A stretch of DNA of 49,409 bases from Rhodanobacteraceae bacterium (lineage in GTDB: Bacteria; Pseudomonadota; Gammaproteobacteria; Xanthomonadales; Rhodanobacteraceae). Made by a program: the position numbers and the translations under genes. The notes under the pieces are model-generated. The model was given only the letters and a program-made list of their open reading frames with translations, had not been told where the DNA came from and made no database searches. The stretch spans positions 1-49,409 of the forward strand of contig PLNP01000017.1 of NCBI GenBank assembly GCA_003142815.1. The letters run 5' to 3'. Positions 8,401 through 16,763 of the stretch are shown piece after piece. The stretch's first letter is position 1. Each line of letters starts with the position of its first letter.

Positions 8401-9922
8401 GCGGTTCGAGCACGACTTCGTAATCGGCGGTGTCCGGGATCGTACCGCCCGAGGTGATCGCGGTCAGGCGTGCACCGCGGCTCGCACGCAGCACCCCGTT
8501 GACCGCGTCGCGATGCAGATAGGCGCCACGCGGCCCGCGCCGTGTCGTGAAGCCGTCGGCGAGCATGCGCACGACCGCGGTGAACTGCTCGCGCGTGATC
8601 TCCGCGAAAGGGTGAGCACGACGCACGAGGTCGAACAGGTCGTCTTCCCTGCATTCGCGGCAGGCGACTTCGGCGACGATCTGTTGCGCAAGCACATCGA
8701 GCGGCGCGCGCTCGATATGCAGCGTATCGAGCTCGCCGCGACGCACCGCATCGAGTAGTGCGGCGGATTCGACGAGTTCGTCGCGCGATTGCGGAAACAG
8801 GCGCCCTTTCGGCGTGCCGTCGACCGCGTGGCCGGAGCGGCCGACGCGCTGCAGAAAGGTCGCGATCGCGCGCGGCGAACCGATCTGGCAGACCAGATCG
8901 ACATCGCCGATATCGATGCCGAGCTCGAGCGACGCGGTCGCGACCAGCGCACGCAAGTCGCCGCGCTTCAGGCGCTGTTCGGCGTCGAAGCGATGCTCCT
9001 TGGCCATGCTGCCGTGGTGCGCGGTGACGTATTGTTTGCCGAGACGCTCGCTCAAGTGCCGCGCCGCGCGCTCGGCCATGCGCCGCGTGTTGACGAAGAT
9101 CAGCGTGGTGCGGTGCTCGCCGATCAGGGTTTCCAGACGCGCGTAGACCTGTTGCCAGGTGTCGCCGGACATCACCGCTTCGAGCGGTGCCTCCGGCAGC
9201 TCGATCGCGAGATCGCGCGGACGGATGTGGCCGACGTCGACGATCTTGCAATCGATTTGGTGGCCGCCTAACCCGGTCAGGAATCGCGCAACCTCGCCGA
9301 CCGGCTTCTGCGTCGCCGACAGGCCGATGCGGACCAGCCGGCGTTTGCACAATTCGTCGAGGCGTTCCAGCGACAGCGCCAGATGTGCACCGCGCTTGTT
9401 CGGCGCGAGCGCGTGGATTTCGTCGACGATCACCGTGCGCGTCGTCGCCAGCATGCGCCGTCCGGATTCGGAACCGAGCAGGATGTACAACGATTCCGGT
9501 GTGGTCACCACGATGTGTGGCGGCCGCTTGCGCATCTTGTCGCGCTCGGCCTGCGAGGTGTCACCGGTGCGCACACAGGTGCGGATCTCGACATCCGGCA
9601 GCCATAGCCGCAACAGCTCATCACGGATGCCGGCGAGCGGGATTTCGAGGTTCACGCGCACGTCGTTCGACAGCGCCTTCAGCGGCGACACGTAGACGAC
9701 CGCGGTCTCGTCTGGCAGCGCGCTCTCGACACCGCGCCGCACCAGGTCGTCGATTGCGGCGAGGAACGCGGCCAGCGTCTTGCCCGAGCCGGTCGGTGCG
9801 GCGATCAGCGTATGCCGGCCAGCCGCGATCGCCGGCCACGCCTCGGCCTGTGCCGGTGTCGGCGTTGCGAACGCGCCGCGAAACCACGCAGCGACGGCGG
9901 GATGGAAGGATTCCAGGGGCAT
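5447..9922 (-). CDS. lhr: ATP-dependent DNA helicase Lhr
   Basis: A very large SF2 helicase (about 1491 aa from ATG 9922; an in-frame upstream start at 9976 would add 18 residues). '[15 protein letters not shown]' is motif I, '[20 protein letters not shown]' motif II (DEIH), 'LSATQKP' motif III, and '[38 protein letters not shown]' holds motifs V and VI. The C-terminal half is the long Lhr-specific winged-helix/beta-barrel region of the Lhr-Core/Lhr-extended family. These proteins unwind DNA and RNA-DNA hybrids 3' to 5' in repair. Two segments are read-through of dispersed repeats: 8078-8149 (72 bp, 24 codons) and 7011-7060. Both keep the frame open and look like recent insertions between conserved blocks. 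The gene seems monocistronic. Confidence 0.92.
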   Translation of the reverse strand: MPLESFHPAVAAWFRGAFATPTPAQAEAWPAIAAGRHTLIAAPTGSGKTLAAFLAAIDDLVRRGVESALPDETAVVYVSPLKALSNDVRVNLEIPLAGIRDELLRLWLPDVEIRTCVRTGDTSQAERDKMRKRPPHIVVTTPESLYILLGSESGRRMLATTRTVIVDEIHALAPNKRGAHLALSLERLDELCKRRLVRIGLSATQKPVGEVARFLTGLGGHQIDCKIVDVGHIRPRDLAIELPEAPLEAVMSGDTWQQVYARLETLIGEHRTTLIFVNTRRMAERAARHLSERLGKQYVTAHHGSMAKEHRFDAEQRLKRGDLRALVATASLELGIDIGDVDLVCQIGSPRAIATFLQRVGRSGHAVDGTPKGRLFPQSRDELVESAALLDAVRRGELDTLHIERAPLDVLAQQIVAEVACRECREDDLFDLVRRAHPFAEITREQFTAVVRMLADGFTTRRGPRGAYLHRDAVNGVLRASRGARLTAITSGGTIPDTADYEVVLEPQATRVGSVNEDFAVESIAGDIFQLGNQSYRILRIERGRVRVEDAQGAPPTIPFWLGEAPGRSDELSFAVSRLRQEISDRLDDPRCRSGEVATMHLTVAKQGRACGAPTKAEVWLVDEVGVNAAAARQIVDYLGSAKVALGVLPTQRELAMERFFDESGGTQLIIHSPFGSRVNRAWGLALRKRFCRKFNFELQAAATEDAIVLSLSTSHSFPLEDVARYLHSASVRDVLIQALLDAPMFGVRWRWNATCALALPRFQGGSKVPPQLQRMKSEDLLATVFPDQVACAENLVGEREIPDHPLVEQTLHDCLHGAMDIDGLIALLQGLEQGTTCIVARDLTGPSPLAAEVLGARPYAYLDDAPLEERRTQAVASRRWSDPESADDLGRLDPDAIAAVREEAWPEARSSDELHAALMGVAFITDAEARATVGWAGWLATLAADRRTCRLLISPLSHGDFLRSPEGEGLKTAIWIPAERLPQFDAILPDARREPAIDAPAEYAAVSWTREDALVDVLRARMTALGPARASALAASLGIAQQDIGIALLALESEGFVMRGRFSMEALVADSEIEWCERHLLARIHRYTVKRLRREIEPVEPRDFMRFLFEWQRVAPGTQVSGPDALAGVLAQLEGFEAAASAWESELLPARIAGYEIAWLDDLCLAGRVVWARLRGRKASAGERVAGPVRATPTVLLQRRNLDAWLRLGGLAPGVALSLSSRAQGVADHLAAHGASFFDELQGGTRLLHTELEDALGELVAAGLINSDSFSGMRALLVPSSKRPSTRRRQGRRTALFGIADAGRWSLVRRRAVVALESSRRLPPLDAEAVEHAARILLRRYGVVCWRMLAHEADWLPPWRDLLRVYHRLEARGEIRGGRFVAGISGEQFALPDAIGALRGLRKRAPNETWVCVCGVDPLNLVGSVIAGDNVPRLVGSRVLYRDGVAVAKLVAGQTTMLETMDAAAEYAARMKLLRGTARTPVMTRVGEEE
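7011..7060 (-). repeat. Dispersed repeat inserted in the lhr coding sequence
   Basis: The segment 7017-7055 is identical in inverted orientation to 1390-1428. Its ends (AGCCCCTCTCCC and GGGAGAGAGGGCT) form an imperfect inverted repeat. It encodes about 17 residues ([16 protein letters not shown]) inside Lhr without a stop. Confidence 0.85.
8078..8149. repeat. REP-type palindromic repeat inside the lhr coding sequence
   Basis: This 72-bp unit begins TGTAGGAGCG and ends CGCTCCTGCA, with inverted GCGCGACC/GTCGCGAC arms inside. It is the form of the REP pair seen at 36302-36379 between sdhB and sdhA. Its length is 24 codons and Lhr stays open through it, giving '[17 protein letters not shown]' and following residues. 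Confidence 0.85.
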
Positions 9923-10022
9923 CGGGGAATAGTGCGCGCGCGACGTCTCAAATCGTGAAACCGGGGGCCGGAACATGGGTTTGTCCGGCGCGATCGCAAC
10001 CTTTCAGTACGGCACTGCCTGG

Positions 10023-10046
10023 GTCGCGGCTGCGCCGCTCCTACAA
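10023..10046. repeat. REP half-unit between lhr and mgtA
   Basis: The sequence GTCGCGGCTGCGCCGCTCCTACAA is the right half of the REP unit found at 8078-8149 and 36302-36379. It lies 27-50 bp downstream of the mgtA stop codon in transcriptional terms and may be all that remains of a full unit. Confidence 0.65.
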
Positions 10047-10072
10047 CGGCATCGCCTTCCCGGAGTGCACGT

Positions 10073-12760
10073 CTACAACAACCCAAACCGCCGGATCAGG
10101 CGCGCTTTCACGAACTGGGTCAGCAGCAGGTACGCACCGAGAATCGCGGCGAGATACAACCAGTACATGCCGGGCAGCGGCACGAAGCCGAATTTGGCTG
10201 CCAGCGGCGAATACGGCAGCAACGCGCCAATCGCGCAGATCACGAGGCCGGTGAGTGTCAGCGGCAGGCTCGCGCGACTTTCGAGGAACGGAATCTTGCC
10301 GGTGCGGATCACGTGCACGATCAGGGTTTGCGAAAGCAGCGATTCGACGAACCAGCCGGTCTGGAACAACGTCGCATGCTCGGGCGAGTTGGCCTTGAAC
10401 ACGAACCACATCAGCGCGAACGTCGCATAGTCGAAGATCGAGCTGATCGGGCCGATGAACAGCACGAAGCGCGTGATCGCGCGGATGTCCCACTGGCGCG
10501 GCTTGGCCAGATATTCCTTGTCGACGTCGTCGCTCGCGACCGAGGTCTGCGAGAAATCGTACAAGAGATTGTTGAGCAGGATCTGCACCGCGACCATCGG
10601 CAGGAACGGCAGGAACGCGCTCGCGCCGAGCACGCTGAACATGTTGCCGAAGTTAGAGCTCGCGGTCATCTTGATGTATTTCAGGATATTGCCGAACACC
10701 TTGCGGCCTTCGAGCACACCCTCCTCCAACACCATCAGGCTCTTCTCGAGCAGGATGATGTCGGCCGCCTCCTTGGCGATGTCGACAGCGGTGTCGACCG
10801 AGATGCCGACGTCGGCCGCGCGCAGCGCCGGTCCGTCGTTGATGCCGTCGCCCATGAAACCGACCACATGGCCGTCGCGATGCAGCGCCTCGATCACGCG
10901 CACTTTCTGCTGCGGATTGAGGCGCGCGAATACCTGGGTGTCGCGCGTCGCGACGGTCAGTTCCTCGTCGCTCATCGCCTCGATCTGCGGCCCGACCAGA
11001 TATTTGTCGACCTTGAAATCGACCTGGCGACACACGTTGCGAGTAACAACGTCGTTGTCGCCGGTCAGGATCTTCACCGCGACACCGTTGTCGTTCAGCG
11101 CCTTGATCGCATCGGCCACACTGTCCTTGGGGGGATCGAGGAACGCGATGAAACCCATCAGGGTGAGATCGGTTTCGTCGGCCAGTGAATAGGCAAGCTT
11201 CGCCTCGATCTCGCGCACGCCGAGCGCGATCACCCGAAAACCGTCGTCGTTCATGTCGCTTGCGACATCGCGCACCTCGGCCAGGGCGTCCGCCGTCAAC
11301 CCCTGGTCGCCTTGCGCGGTGCGCAGACCGCTGCAGATCGCGACGGTCTCGGCCACCGCTCCCTTCGCGATCAGGTAGTGCTTGCCGGCGCGGTTCTGGA
11401 CGATGACCGACATGCGTCGCCGCGTGAAATCGAACGGCACCTCGTCGACCAGCGTGTATTCGGTCTGCAGACGCTCGCGAATGTCCTGGTCGACGCCGTC
11501 CAGCACGGCCAGATCGAGCAGGTTGCGAAGGCCGGTCTGGTAGTGGCTGTTGAGATAGGCGAACTCGAGCACCTGCTCGTCTTCGTCGCCCTTGATGTCG
11601 ACGTGGTGTTCGAGGATCACCTTGTCCTGGGTCAGCGTGCCGGTCTTGTCGGTGCACAGCACGTCGATCGCGCCGAAGTTCTGGATCGCGTTGAGACGCT
11701 TGACGATCACGTCCTTCTTCGCCATCGCCATCGCGCCCTTGGCGAGATTGATGGTGACGATCATCGGCAGCATTTCGGGAGTCAGGCCCACCGCGACCGC
11801 GACCGCGAACATGAACGCCTGCAGCCAGTCGCCCTTGGTGACGCCGTTGATCAGGAACACCACCGGCACCATCACGATCATGAAGCGGATCAGCAGCCAC
11901 GCGAAACGTTGCACGCCCTTGTCAAAGCTGGTCAGCGCGCGGCGCCCGACCAGGGAGCCGGCGAGCGCGCCGAAATACGTCTTGCTACCGGTCGCCGCGA
12001 TGATGCCGGTCGCGCTGCCGCTGAGCACGTTGCTGCCCATGAAGCACAGGTTGCGCGCCTCCAGCGGCGCCTTCGCGTCCGCGTCGATGCCGGCGAACTT
12101 CTCGACCGGCATCGATTCGCCAGTCAGCGCGGATTGGTTGATGAACAGATCCTTCGCGGTCAACAGGCGCAGGTCGGCCGGGATCATGTCGCCCGCAGAC
12201 AGGTGCACGATGTCGCCCGGCACCAGATGCTCGATCGGAACTTCGATCTTCTGCGCGACCTGTATCACCGGCTCGTCACCCTCGTCGCCGCTGTCCATCG
12301 GCTCGGGAATGCGCCGTGCGGTCGCGGTATTGCTGACCATGCTGCGCAGCTGTTCGACCGCGTGCCCGCTGCGCGCTTCCTGGAAGTACGACAGGAAGAC
12401 CGCCATGAACACCATCGCGAGCATGATCGCGGCGCCCATCGCGTCGTCGCCGATATAGGAAACGACCGCAAGAACCGTCAGCAGGATATTGATCGGGTTG
12501 GTGAAGAACCGCTGCGCAATCTCGACCAGGAAGGATTTCTTCTTTTCCTGGGCGACGATGTTCGGACCGTACTGCTCAAGGCGCGCCTCGACCTCGGCGG
12601 CCGCCAGCCCTTCCCCGCTGACACCGAGCCGCACCAGTGCCTGCGCGCCATCGAGGCGCACGAATTCGAGCAAGGGATGATTCGACTGAGCGCGAGCACC
12701 CTCGCCGCCGAGGCGCACGGCTGCGGGAACTGCTGCGGAGAACAGGCTGAACTTGAACAT
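10073..12760 (-). CDS. mgtA: Magnesium-translocating P-type ATPase
   Basis: 895-aa P-type (type IIIB) ATPase that imports Mg2+ at the inner membrane. 'TGESMPVEK' is the dephosphorylation motif, 'LCTDKTGTLTQDK' the phosphorylation site (Asp of DKTGT), and 'GFMGDGINDGPALRAADVGI' the hinge/Mg motif. The N-terminal 'FLVEIAQRFFTNPINILLTV' and 'FMAVFLSYFQEARS' are the first membrane helices. About ten membrane helices are expected and fit the hydrophobic pattern at the C-terminus. Start ATG 12760 is preceded by TGGAG; the longer ORF from 12784 lacks support. The chromosome also carries mgtE (41738-42940), so two independent Mg2+ uptake systems exist. lpxK lies upstream on the same strand, 450 bp away, so it is probably a separate unit. 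Confidence 0.95.
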   Translation of the reverse strand: MFKFSLFSAAVPAAVRLGGEGARAQSNHPLLEFVRLDGAQALVRLGVSGEGLAAAEVEARLEQYGPNIVAQEKKKSFLVEIAQRFFTNPINILLTVLAVVSYIGDDAMGAAIMLAMVFMAVFLSYFQEARSGHAVEQLRSMVSNTATARRIPEPMDSGDEGDEPVIQVAQKIEVPIEHLVPGDIVHLSAGDMIPADLRLLTAKDLFINQSALTGESMPVEKFAGIDADAKAPLEARNLCFMGSNVLSGSATGIIAATGSKTYFGALAGSLVGRRALTSFDKGVQRFAWLLIRFMIVMVPVVFLINGVTKGDWLQAFMFAVAVAVGLTPEMLPMIVTINLAKGAMAMAKKDVIVKRLNAIQNFGAIDVLCTDKTGTLTQDKVILEHHVDIKGDEDEQVLEFAYLNSHYQTGLRNLLDLAVLDGVDQDIRERLQTEYTLVDEVPFDFTRRRMSVIVQNRAGKHYLIAKGAVAETVAICSGLRTAQGDQGLTADALAEVRDVASDMNDDGFRVIALGVREIEAKLAYSLADETDLTLMGFIAFLDPPKDSVADAIKALNDNGVAVKILTGDNDVVTRNVCRQVDFKVDKYLVGPQIEAMSDEELTVATRDTQVFARLNPQQKVRVIEALHRDGHVVGFMGDGINDGPALRAADVGISVDTAVDIAKEAADIILLEKSLMVLEEGVLEGRKVFGNILKYIKMTASSNFGNMFSVLGASAFLPFLPMVAVQILLNNLLYDFSQTSVASDDVDKEYLAKPRQWDIRAITRFVLFIGPISSIFDYATFALMWFVFKANSPEHATLFQTGWFVESLLSQTLIVHVIRTGKIPFLESRASLPLTLTGLVICAIGALLPYSPLAAKFGFVPLPGMYWLYLAAILGAYLLLTQFVKARLIRRFGLL

Positions 12761-13209
12761 GGCGACTCCAGATCGGGCGGGCACTGCGGATCACGCTGCC
12801 GCCTGGGGGAATCGCCGGGAATCGCGCCTAGTGCGTCGTTGCGACGCGACTACGATTCATCAGGCTATCCGCTCCATGGCGGCAGCGCTGCTTCGTCTGC
12901 TACTACTGCAACTGTCCACGGAGGGAACCTCGTTGGTACGGGATGGCGCGCCGGTCGATGACACGCGGCGCAATTATCACTCAAACGTCGTTCAAAAGTC
13001 TTACAGCGATCTTTTGTCTGATCGGTGTCGAGCTTCCGCTCTTTTCCTTATCCCCCGGGAGAAGGCGCCCCCTTCCGCCCTGCCGGGCACGTGGAGCGGC
13101 ACGTAACGCGGAAGGGCGCGCCTCTGAATACGTGACTCAAAGCCAGCAACGATCCCATCCTTCACAAACGCGCTTCTTGAGCTCCCGTATCGCGGGACAG
13201 TTTCACTTT
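12761..13209. other. 449-bp spacer upstream of mgtA
   Basis: No gene is recognised in this spacer between lpxK (upstream) and mgtA (downstream, both on the minus strand). It should carry the mgtA promoter and leader. It contains an inverted repeat at 13064-13078 and 13108-13122 (GGCGCCCCCTTCCGC against GCGGAAGGGCGCGCC). That structure could be the lpxK terminator or a leader structure of mgtA. I see no recognisable M-box or mgtL-like leader peptide. Confidence 0.5.
13064..13122. repeat. Intergenic inverted repeat between lpxK and mgtA
   Basis: Arms 13064-13078 and 13108-13122 pair over almost 15 bp around a 29-nt loop. There is no T tract, so it is not a standard Rho-independent terminator. 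Confidence 0.5.
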
Positions 13210-14175
13210 CTAAAGCCGCGCGGCGATCGCGTCGAAAAAAGCGTCGGGCAACTCCGCGCGCACCGGCACACACCAGAAGTTCGCGCTCGCGAAGCGCATG
13301 CACTTGACCACATCCTTCTCGGTCATCAGCACCGGCAAATCGTCAGCGAACGCAAGATCGGCAGGTGCGAAGGCGCGATGATCGGCGAATGCGTGCGGCA
13401 CGACGTCGATGCCATGCGCGCGCAGACTATCGAAGAATCGTTCTGGATTGCCGATCGCTGCGACGCCGTGCACGCGTTGACCAGCGAATGCGTCCAGCGG
13501 GCGCGCACCGGCCGGACCGGCGACCGCAACGGCCATCGCGCCGACCAGGCGCATCGGAATTTCGTCGGCCTGCGCGGAGCCACCGTTGCAGACCCGGAAC
13601 GCGATATCGCCGAGGCGCGACATGGGTTCGCGCAGCGGCCCGGCCGGCAGCAGGCGCCCGTTGCCGAAGCGGCGCCGACCGTCGATGACGCAGATTTCCA
13701 GGTCACGCGCGAGCGACGGATTCTGCAGTCCATCATCGGCAATGACGACATCGACGCCGCGCTCCAGCAGCAGCGCCGCGGCGCGCGCGCGATTGCGTCC
13801 GACTGCGACGGGGGCGCCGGTGCGTTTGCGGATCAGGCAGGGTTCGTCGCCGACCCGCTCCGGCATTGGCACGTCGTCGAGCAGCAACGGTTCGCGCTGG
13901 GTTCCGCCATAGCCACGACTGACCACGCCGGGCTTGAATCCGCGCACACGCAGTGCTTCGACCAGCGCAATCACGAGTGGCGTCTTGCCGCTGCCACCGG
14001 CGGTCAGGTTGCCAACGACGATGACCGGGACCGGCAGGCGCGCCGCTTTGCGGCAGCCCCATCGGTACGGCGCGAGATGCAGCGCGCGCAGGATCTTGTA
14101 GACAGGCACCAGCGCGCCGAGCCAGATTGGCACTGCGGCCCCGTCGTACCAGATGCGTTCGATGCGTGGGCTCAT
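13210..14175 (-). CDS. lpxK: Tetraacyldisaccharide 4'-kinase
   Basis: 321-aa inner-membrane-associated kinase that phosphorylates the 4' position of the lipid A disaccharide. The N-terminal membrane-anchoring helix ('IWLGALVPVYKILRAL') is followed by the P-loop 'VVGNLTAGGSGKTPLVIAL' (K64), then 'GVVSRGYGG' and 'DVVIADDGLQNPSLARDLEI', all diagnostic of LpxK. In related genomes msbA and lpxK are adjacent in one operon. Here the integron (14.3-27.0 kb) separates them by 13 kb. lpxK must now be transcribed from a local promoter, from the intI side, or from relic sequences at 14176-14430. LpxK is essential in most Gram-negative bacteria, so this has regulatory consequences. Confidence 0.95.
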   Translation of the reverse strand: MSPRIERIWYDGAAVPIWLGALVPVYKILRALHLAPYRWGCRKAARLPVPVIVVGNLTAGGSGKTPLVIALVEALRVRGFKPGVVSRGYGGTQREPLLLDDVPMPERVGDEPCLIRKRTGAPVAVGRNRARAAALLLERGVDVVIADDGLQNPSLARDLEICVIDGRRRFGNGRLLPAGPLREPMSRLGDIAFRVCNGGSAQADEIPMRLVGAMAVAVAGPAGARPLDAFAGQRVHGVAAIGNPERFFDSLRAHGIDVVPHAFADHRAFAPADLAFADDLPVLMTEKDVVKCMRFASANFWCVPVRAELPDAFFDAIAARL

Positions 14176-14267
14176 GGCGGTGAATCGTAAAGGGTACAGA
14201 GTGTCCTCTGATCAGCGCTGAAGTTCGTAAACTGCTCGCGCAGTCCTGTCCCACCAGGCGCTGCTGT

Positions 14268-14381
14268 TCAGGGCCGTAGGCCGACATCGTGGTATGCAGT
14301 GAACGGATTGGCGAGTTCGCCCTTACACAACGCGTCGAACGCACTATACGTCTGCTGGCGTTTGACTAAGCCTTGAGGATT
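14268..14381 (-). pseudogene. Remnant of an unidentified coding sequence
   Basis: On the minus strand, 37 codons (NPQGLVKRQQTYSAFDALCK, then GELANPFTAYHDVGLRP and a TGA stop at 14268-14270) read like the natural C-terminus of a protein. It begins without a start codon just behind the broken intI. I do not recognise the family. It is probably a scrap of another mobile gene or cassette left by the event that truncated intI. Confidence 0.35.
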
Positions 14382-15024
14382 GCTCGCATCCAGCGTTCGC
14401 GTTTGATGGCCGTGCAAATAAAATGAACCTGACTCCTATTTTTTGCGCATCAACCATCATCGCCGGCAGCATCGTGCGCCGGTCCTTGCCGCCCTTGCCC
14501 TGGCGCACCATGATCTCGCGCCGCGCGAAATCGATGTCCTGCACACGCAGGCGCAGACACTCCATCAAACGTAGGCCCGCGCCGTACAGCAAACCCGCCA
14601 TCAGCCAGGTCACGCCGCTCATTTCCTCCAGCAGTGCGACAACCTCGTCGCGGGTCAGCACGGTCGGCAACCGCTCGGGCCGCTTTACGCGGCGGATGTT
14701 GTTCATCCACGGCAATTCCTGCGCGAGCACCTCGCGATACAGGAACAACAATGCGGACAGCGCCTGATTCTGGGTCGACGCCGACACCCGATCGCGCGTC
14801 GCCAGCAGGGTGAGAAATGCCTCGCCCTCGCGCGCACCCATCTCGCGCGGATGGCGCTTGCTATTGGCCAGAATGAAGCGCCGCACCCAGCCGACATACG
14901 CTTCCTCGGTGCGCAACGACAAGCCAAGCCGGCGCATGCGCGCACGCATCTCGTCGAGCAGGCGCGGCCGCGCGACTGCTGCGGCACCACTTGCCGGCGC
15001 CGGGTCCGAGTGGGAGGATCGCAT
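14344..15024 (-). pseudogene. intI: Integron integrase, C-terminally truncated
   Basis: Tyrosine recombinase of the integron class. The N-terminal SAM-like domain ('LSLRTEEAYVGWVRRFILAN', 'HPREMGAREGEAFLTLLATR', 'VSASTQNQALSALLFLYREV', 'RVKRPERLPTVLTRDEVVAL') and the start of the catalytic domain ('LLYGAGLRLMECLRLRVQDI', with the first catalytic Arg, and 'VRQGKGGKDRRTMLP', with the beta-strand Lys) are intact. Homology stops after the TMLP motif at about 14450; about 30 unrelated residues follow before the stop. The IntI-specific insertion and the H-x-x-R and Tyr catalytic residues are therefore missing. The protein cannot be an active recombinase by itself. It faces away from the cassettes with its start next to attI, the canonical integron layout. 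Confidence 0.88.
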
Positions 15025-15192
15025 TGCTGCTGCCGTTCGCTGGGGAAAGGCCGCAAGATTAGGCTGCGGAATTAGACGGCGCGATCCGTAGAAGCTGTTG
15101 ATTCGTGTAGGAGATTTGCCATAGCCAAGACCCGGAAGGCCGCGCTAGGCTGCGGGACTAGGCTTCACTTTGGAACCGAATAGTAGTTGGGC
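15025..15192 (+). other. attI region and candidate cassette promoter
   Basis: This is the spacer between the intI start and the first cassette. The recombination core GTTGGGC lies at 15186-15192, and the first base is presumed to belong to attI. A weak sigma70-like pair (TTGATT 15098-15103, CATAGC 15120-15125, 16-bp spacing) points into the cassettes and could act as Pc, but the match is poor. attI is poorly conserved among integrons, so its left limit cannot be set. Confidence 0.55.
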
Positions 15193-15243
15193 CGCACAAC
15201 GCGCTCGTCCAGATTTATGCACCCAGAAAGGAAGGGGAAAAAA

Positions 15244-15522
15244 GTGAGAATCAACTTTGCACACATTCATCATCCGTCCACGAGTGGTGGCTATATTGAC
15301 TTTGCAGTGTTTGATGCAAGGGCATCAAGCAATACTACTTCCGCAAATCAGGCGGTTCTAACGCAGTTGACGTTTGCCGCGCGCAGTGCTGGCCACAAAA
15401 TAGATCAGTCAGCTATCGCATTTTCCGAAAGCGGCCAGCTCCGATTCTTTGGGGACAAGAATCTTGTAGATTTTCTATCGAAGAACGGTTTGCCTCAATG
15501 GACGCACTGGATCGATACTTGA
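15244..15522 (+). CDS. Cassette 1 protein, function unknown
   Basis: 92-aa protein, beginning (V/M)RINFAHIHHPSTSGGYID and ending LPQWTHWIDT. The GTG at 15244 is the best start: AAGGAAGGGG ends about 6 nt before it. In-frame ATG 15217 and TTG 15187 lie upstream, the latter inside the recombination core. I do not recognise a domain. The composition (Ser/Thr/Asn-rich, no membrane segment, no signal peptide) fits a small soluble protein. It is the only gene of the first cassette (15187-15646), the position best expressed in an integron. Codon use is clearly more AT-rich than the flanking chromosome, consistent with foreign origin. Confidence 0.7.
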   Translation: MRINFAHIHHPSTSGGYIDFAVFDARASSNTTSANQAVLTQLTFAARSAGHKIDQSAIAFSESGQLRFFGDKNLVDFLSKNGLPQWTHWIDT

Positions 15523-15582
15523 CGCAGGCACGGCGTTCTCGCAAACAACAGATCGTCAAGCAGTTGTCATGCAACGGGTGCG

Positions 15583-15652
15583 GCCCAACCCATCATTCCA
15601 TCAGACGCTGCGCGATGAAGCCGCGCAGCGCCGGTGAATTTTGACGTTGGGC
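15583..15652 (+). other. attC site of cassette 1
   Basis: 70 bp. R'' core GCCCAAC (15583-15589) and R' core GTTGGGC (15646-15652) are perfectly complementary. The interior forms an imperfect hairpin (GACGCTGCGCG ... CCGCGCAGCGCC), with the unpaired bases typical of attC bottom-strand folding. Confidence 0.85.
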
Positions 15653-15691
15653 GGCTTGGAGAGCACCGTCCGACCGTTCGTGGTCCGTGAT

Positions 15692-15916
15692 CTAGCGTTT
15701 TTGCCTACCGGCCTTCTGTTCGCCGCCGGCTGTCCGATCACCTCGAAGCCGCATTTTGTTGACCAACTTCATTGCTTCAGCCACCTCTGCGGGCTTCTCT
15801 CCTCGCTCGACTGCCGAGTAGTATCCTTGGCTAACTTTCATTCGTTCCGCTACTTCGGCTTGCGTCAAGCGCTTGCCTATGCGCATGGCCCGCAAGGTCT
15901 CAGCCTTGGTTGTCAT
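15692..15916 (-). CDS. XRE-family helix-turn-helix regulator (cassette 2)
   Basis: 74-aa protein. 'RIGKRLTQAEVAERMKVSQG' followed by 'YYSAVERGEKP' is a textbook XRE/Cro-type helix-turn-helix, filling almost the whole protein; the basic tail (RGDRTAGGEQKAGRQKR) is disordered. I start it at ATG 15916, preceded by TTGGAGGCGAGG; a TTG at 15928 is the alternative. It is encoded against the cassette direction and diverges from the 15970/16000 gene, so it must have its own promoter. A perfect 6-bp inverted repeat (15951-15965) in the shared region is its probable operator. Possible roles are an antitoxin-like or autoregulatory repressor of the neighbouring gene. Confidence 0.85.
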   Translation of the reverse strand: MTTKAETLRAMRIGKRLTQAEVAERMKVSQGYYSAVERGEKPAEVAEAMKLVNKMRLRGDRTAGGEQKAGRQKR

Positions 15917-15950
15917 CCTCGCCTCCAACTCGTATCAAGAAAATACAAAA

Positions 15951-15965
15951 TACTATAAGATAGTA
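15951..15965. promoter_or_regulatory. Palindromic operator between the divergent cassette 2 genes
   Basis: TACTAT-AAG-ATAGTA is a perfect inverted repeat centred in the short, AT-rich divergent region (15917-15969). It overlaps the only TATAAG-like -10 candidate. Position and symmetry fit an XRE dimer site that controls both genes. Confidence 0.6.
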
Positions 15966-15969
15966 CAGA

Positions 15970-16629
15970 ATGCAAATCGAGGTCGGTTCCGGGGGCATCA
16001 TGACTGAATCTGTACAGGGCGTTTGGAACCGCTTCGAGCGGTGGGCTAATCGATACACGAAATCATGCGCCGTGGAAATCGCGCGTATCTGTCGGAAAGG
16101 CTACTCGGACGGACCCACGCTATTCCTTCTCAAGTCCCACGAGGTGCGTGGCGATCCAGTCTTGGACTTTGGGCTTGGGAAGGCCGAACTCAATGAACGG
16201 ATTCAGAGGCGCATCGCGTTTTTCTGTGGGTACTTGGTAGATATTTCATTCGATGGTGGCGAGTTCATGTCCAAACACTCGCAATTTCTCACGCTGCAGT
16301 ATCCGCAGAGAAGCGAGAAGTCACTGGGTGTGTGGCTGGAGCAGTCTATGGAGGGGAAAATCGAAGGAGGCGCGTATCACGGATTTCAAGACTTCGATAT
16401 CTCATTCTTCATCAGAGACATAGGTGACATCGATGTCGCTTCGATGCGCGAAGTCCTCCCGTTCAAGTGGATGCATCTGCGCAAGCCAGGTGGAGAAAAA
16501 TGGAACCATCAGGAACGTCGAGAACTAGAGCAGAAGCTCGAGTACGACTTGTGCTTCGATGGGCACGATCACAAGCTTCAGATGAGGGAGAGCGGAGAGA
16601 TGCTTACGCTCACTTTCAAATGGCTGTAG
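15970..16629 (+). CDS. Cassette 2 protein, function unknown
   Basis: 219 aa from ATG 15970, or 209 aa from ATG 16000 (MTESVQGVWNRFERWANRYT). The protein looks soluble and contains 'LDFGLGKAELNERIQRRIAF', 'FRDI'-like acidic stretches and a C-terminal beta-rich segment ending LTLTFKWL. No known domain, signal peptide or membrane helix was recognised. It diverges from the XRE gene, and its start region overlaps the probable operator, so it is likely repressed by that regulator. Regulator plus unknown effector in one mobile cassette resembles toxin-antitoxin or defence modules, but that is inference. It ends 30 bp before attC2. Confidence 0.7.
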   Translation: MQIEVGSGGIMTESVQGVWNRFERWANRYTKSCAVEIARICRKGYSDGPTLFLLKSHEVRGDPVLDFGLGKAELNERIQRRIAFFCGYLVDISFDGGEFMSKHSQFLTLQYPQRSEKSLGVWLEQSMEGKIEGGAYHGFQDFDISFFIRDIGDIDVASMREVLPFKWMHLRKPGGEKWNHQERRELEQKLEYDLCFDGHDHKLQMRESGEMLTLTFKWL

Positions 16630-16658
16630 CACCCAATCGGCAACTGCGTATGGCCGCC

Positions 16659-16742
16659 GCCCAACCAAGCGTTGCACCCGACGGCACTGCCTCCGCGGCT
16701 TCGCCGCTCCGGCAGTGCCGCGGGTGAACGCAGGCGTTAGCC
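16659..16742 (+). other. attC site of cassette 2
   Basis: 84 bp. R'' core GCCCAAC (16659-16665); right core GTTAGCC (16736-16742), whose last six bases belong to cassette 3. The interior hairpin is long (GGCACTGCC ... GGCAGTGCC) with an apical GCGGCTTCGCCGC stem. R'' matches the cassette's own left edge rather than this right core, as expected for a site shared by two cassettes. Confidence 0.85.
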
Positions 16743-16763
16743 AGAGACAATGAGGAACGAACT

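Noticed and set aside
11312-12961. 549-aa plus-strand ORF opposite mgtA
   Set aside because: Antisense shadow of a clear P-type ATPase in GC-rich DNA. His/Arg/Asp-rich low-complexity translation with no domain.
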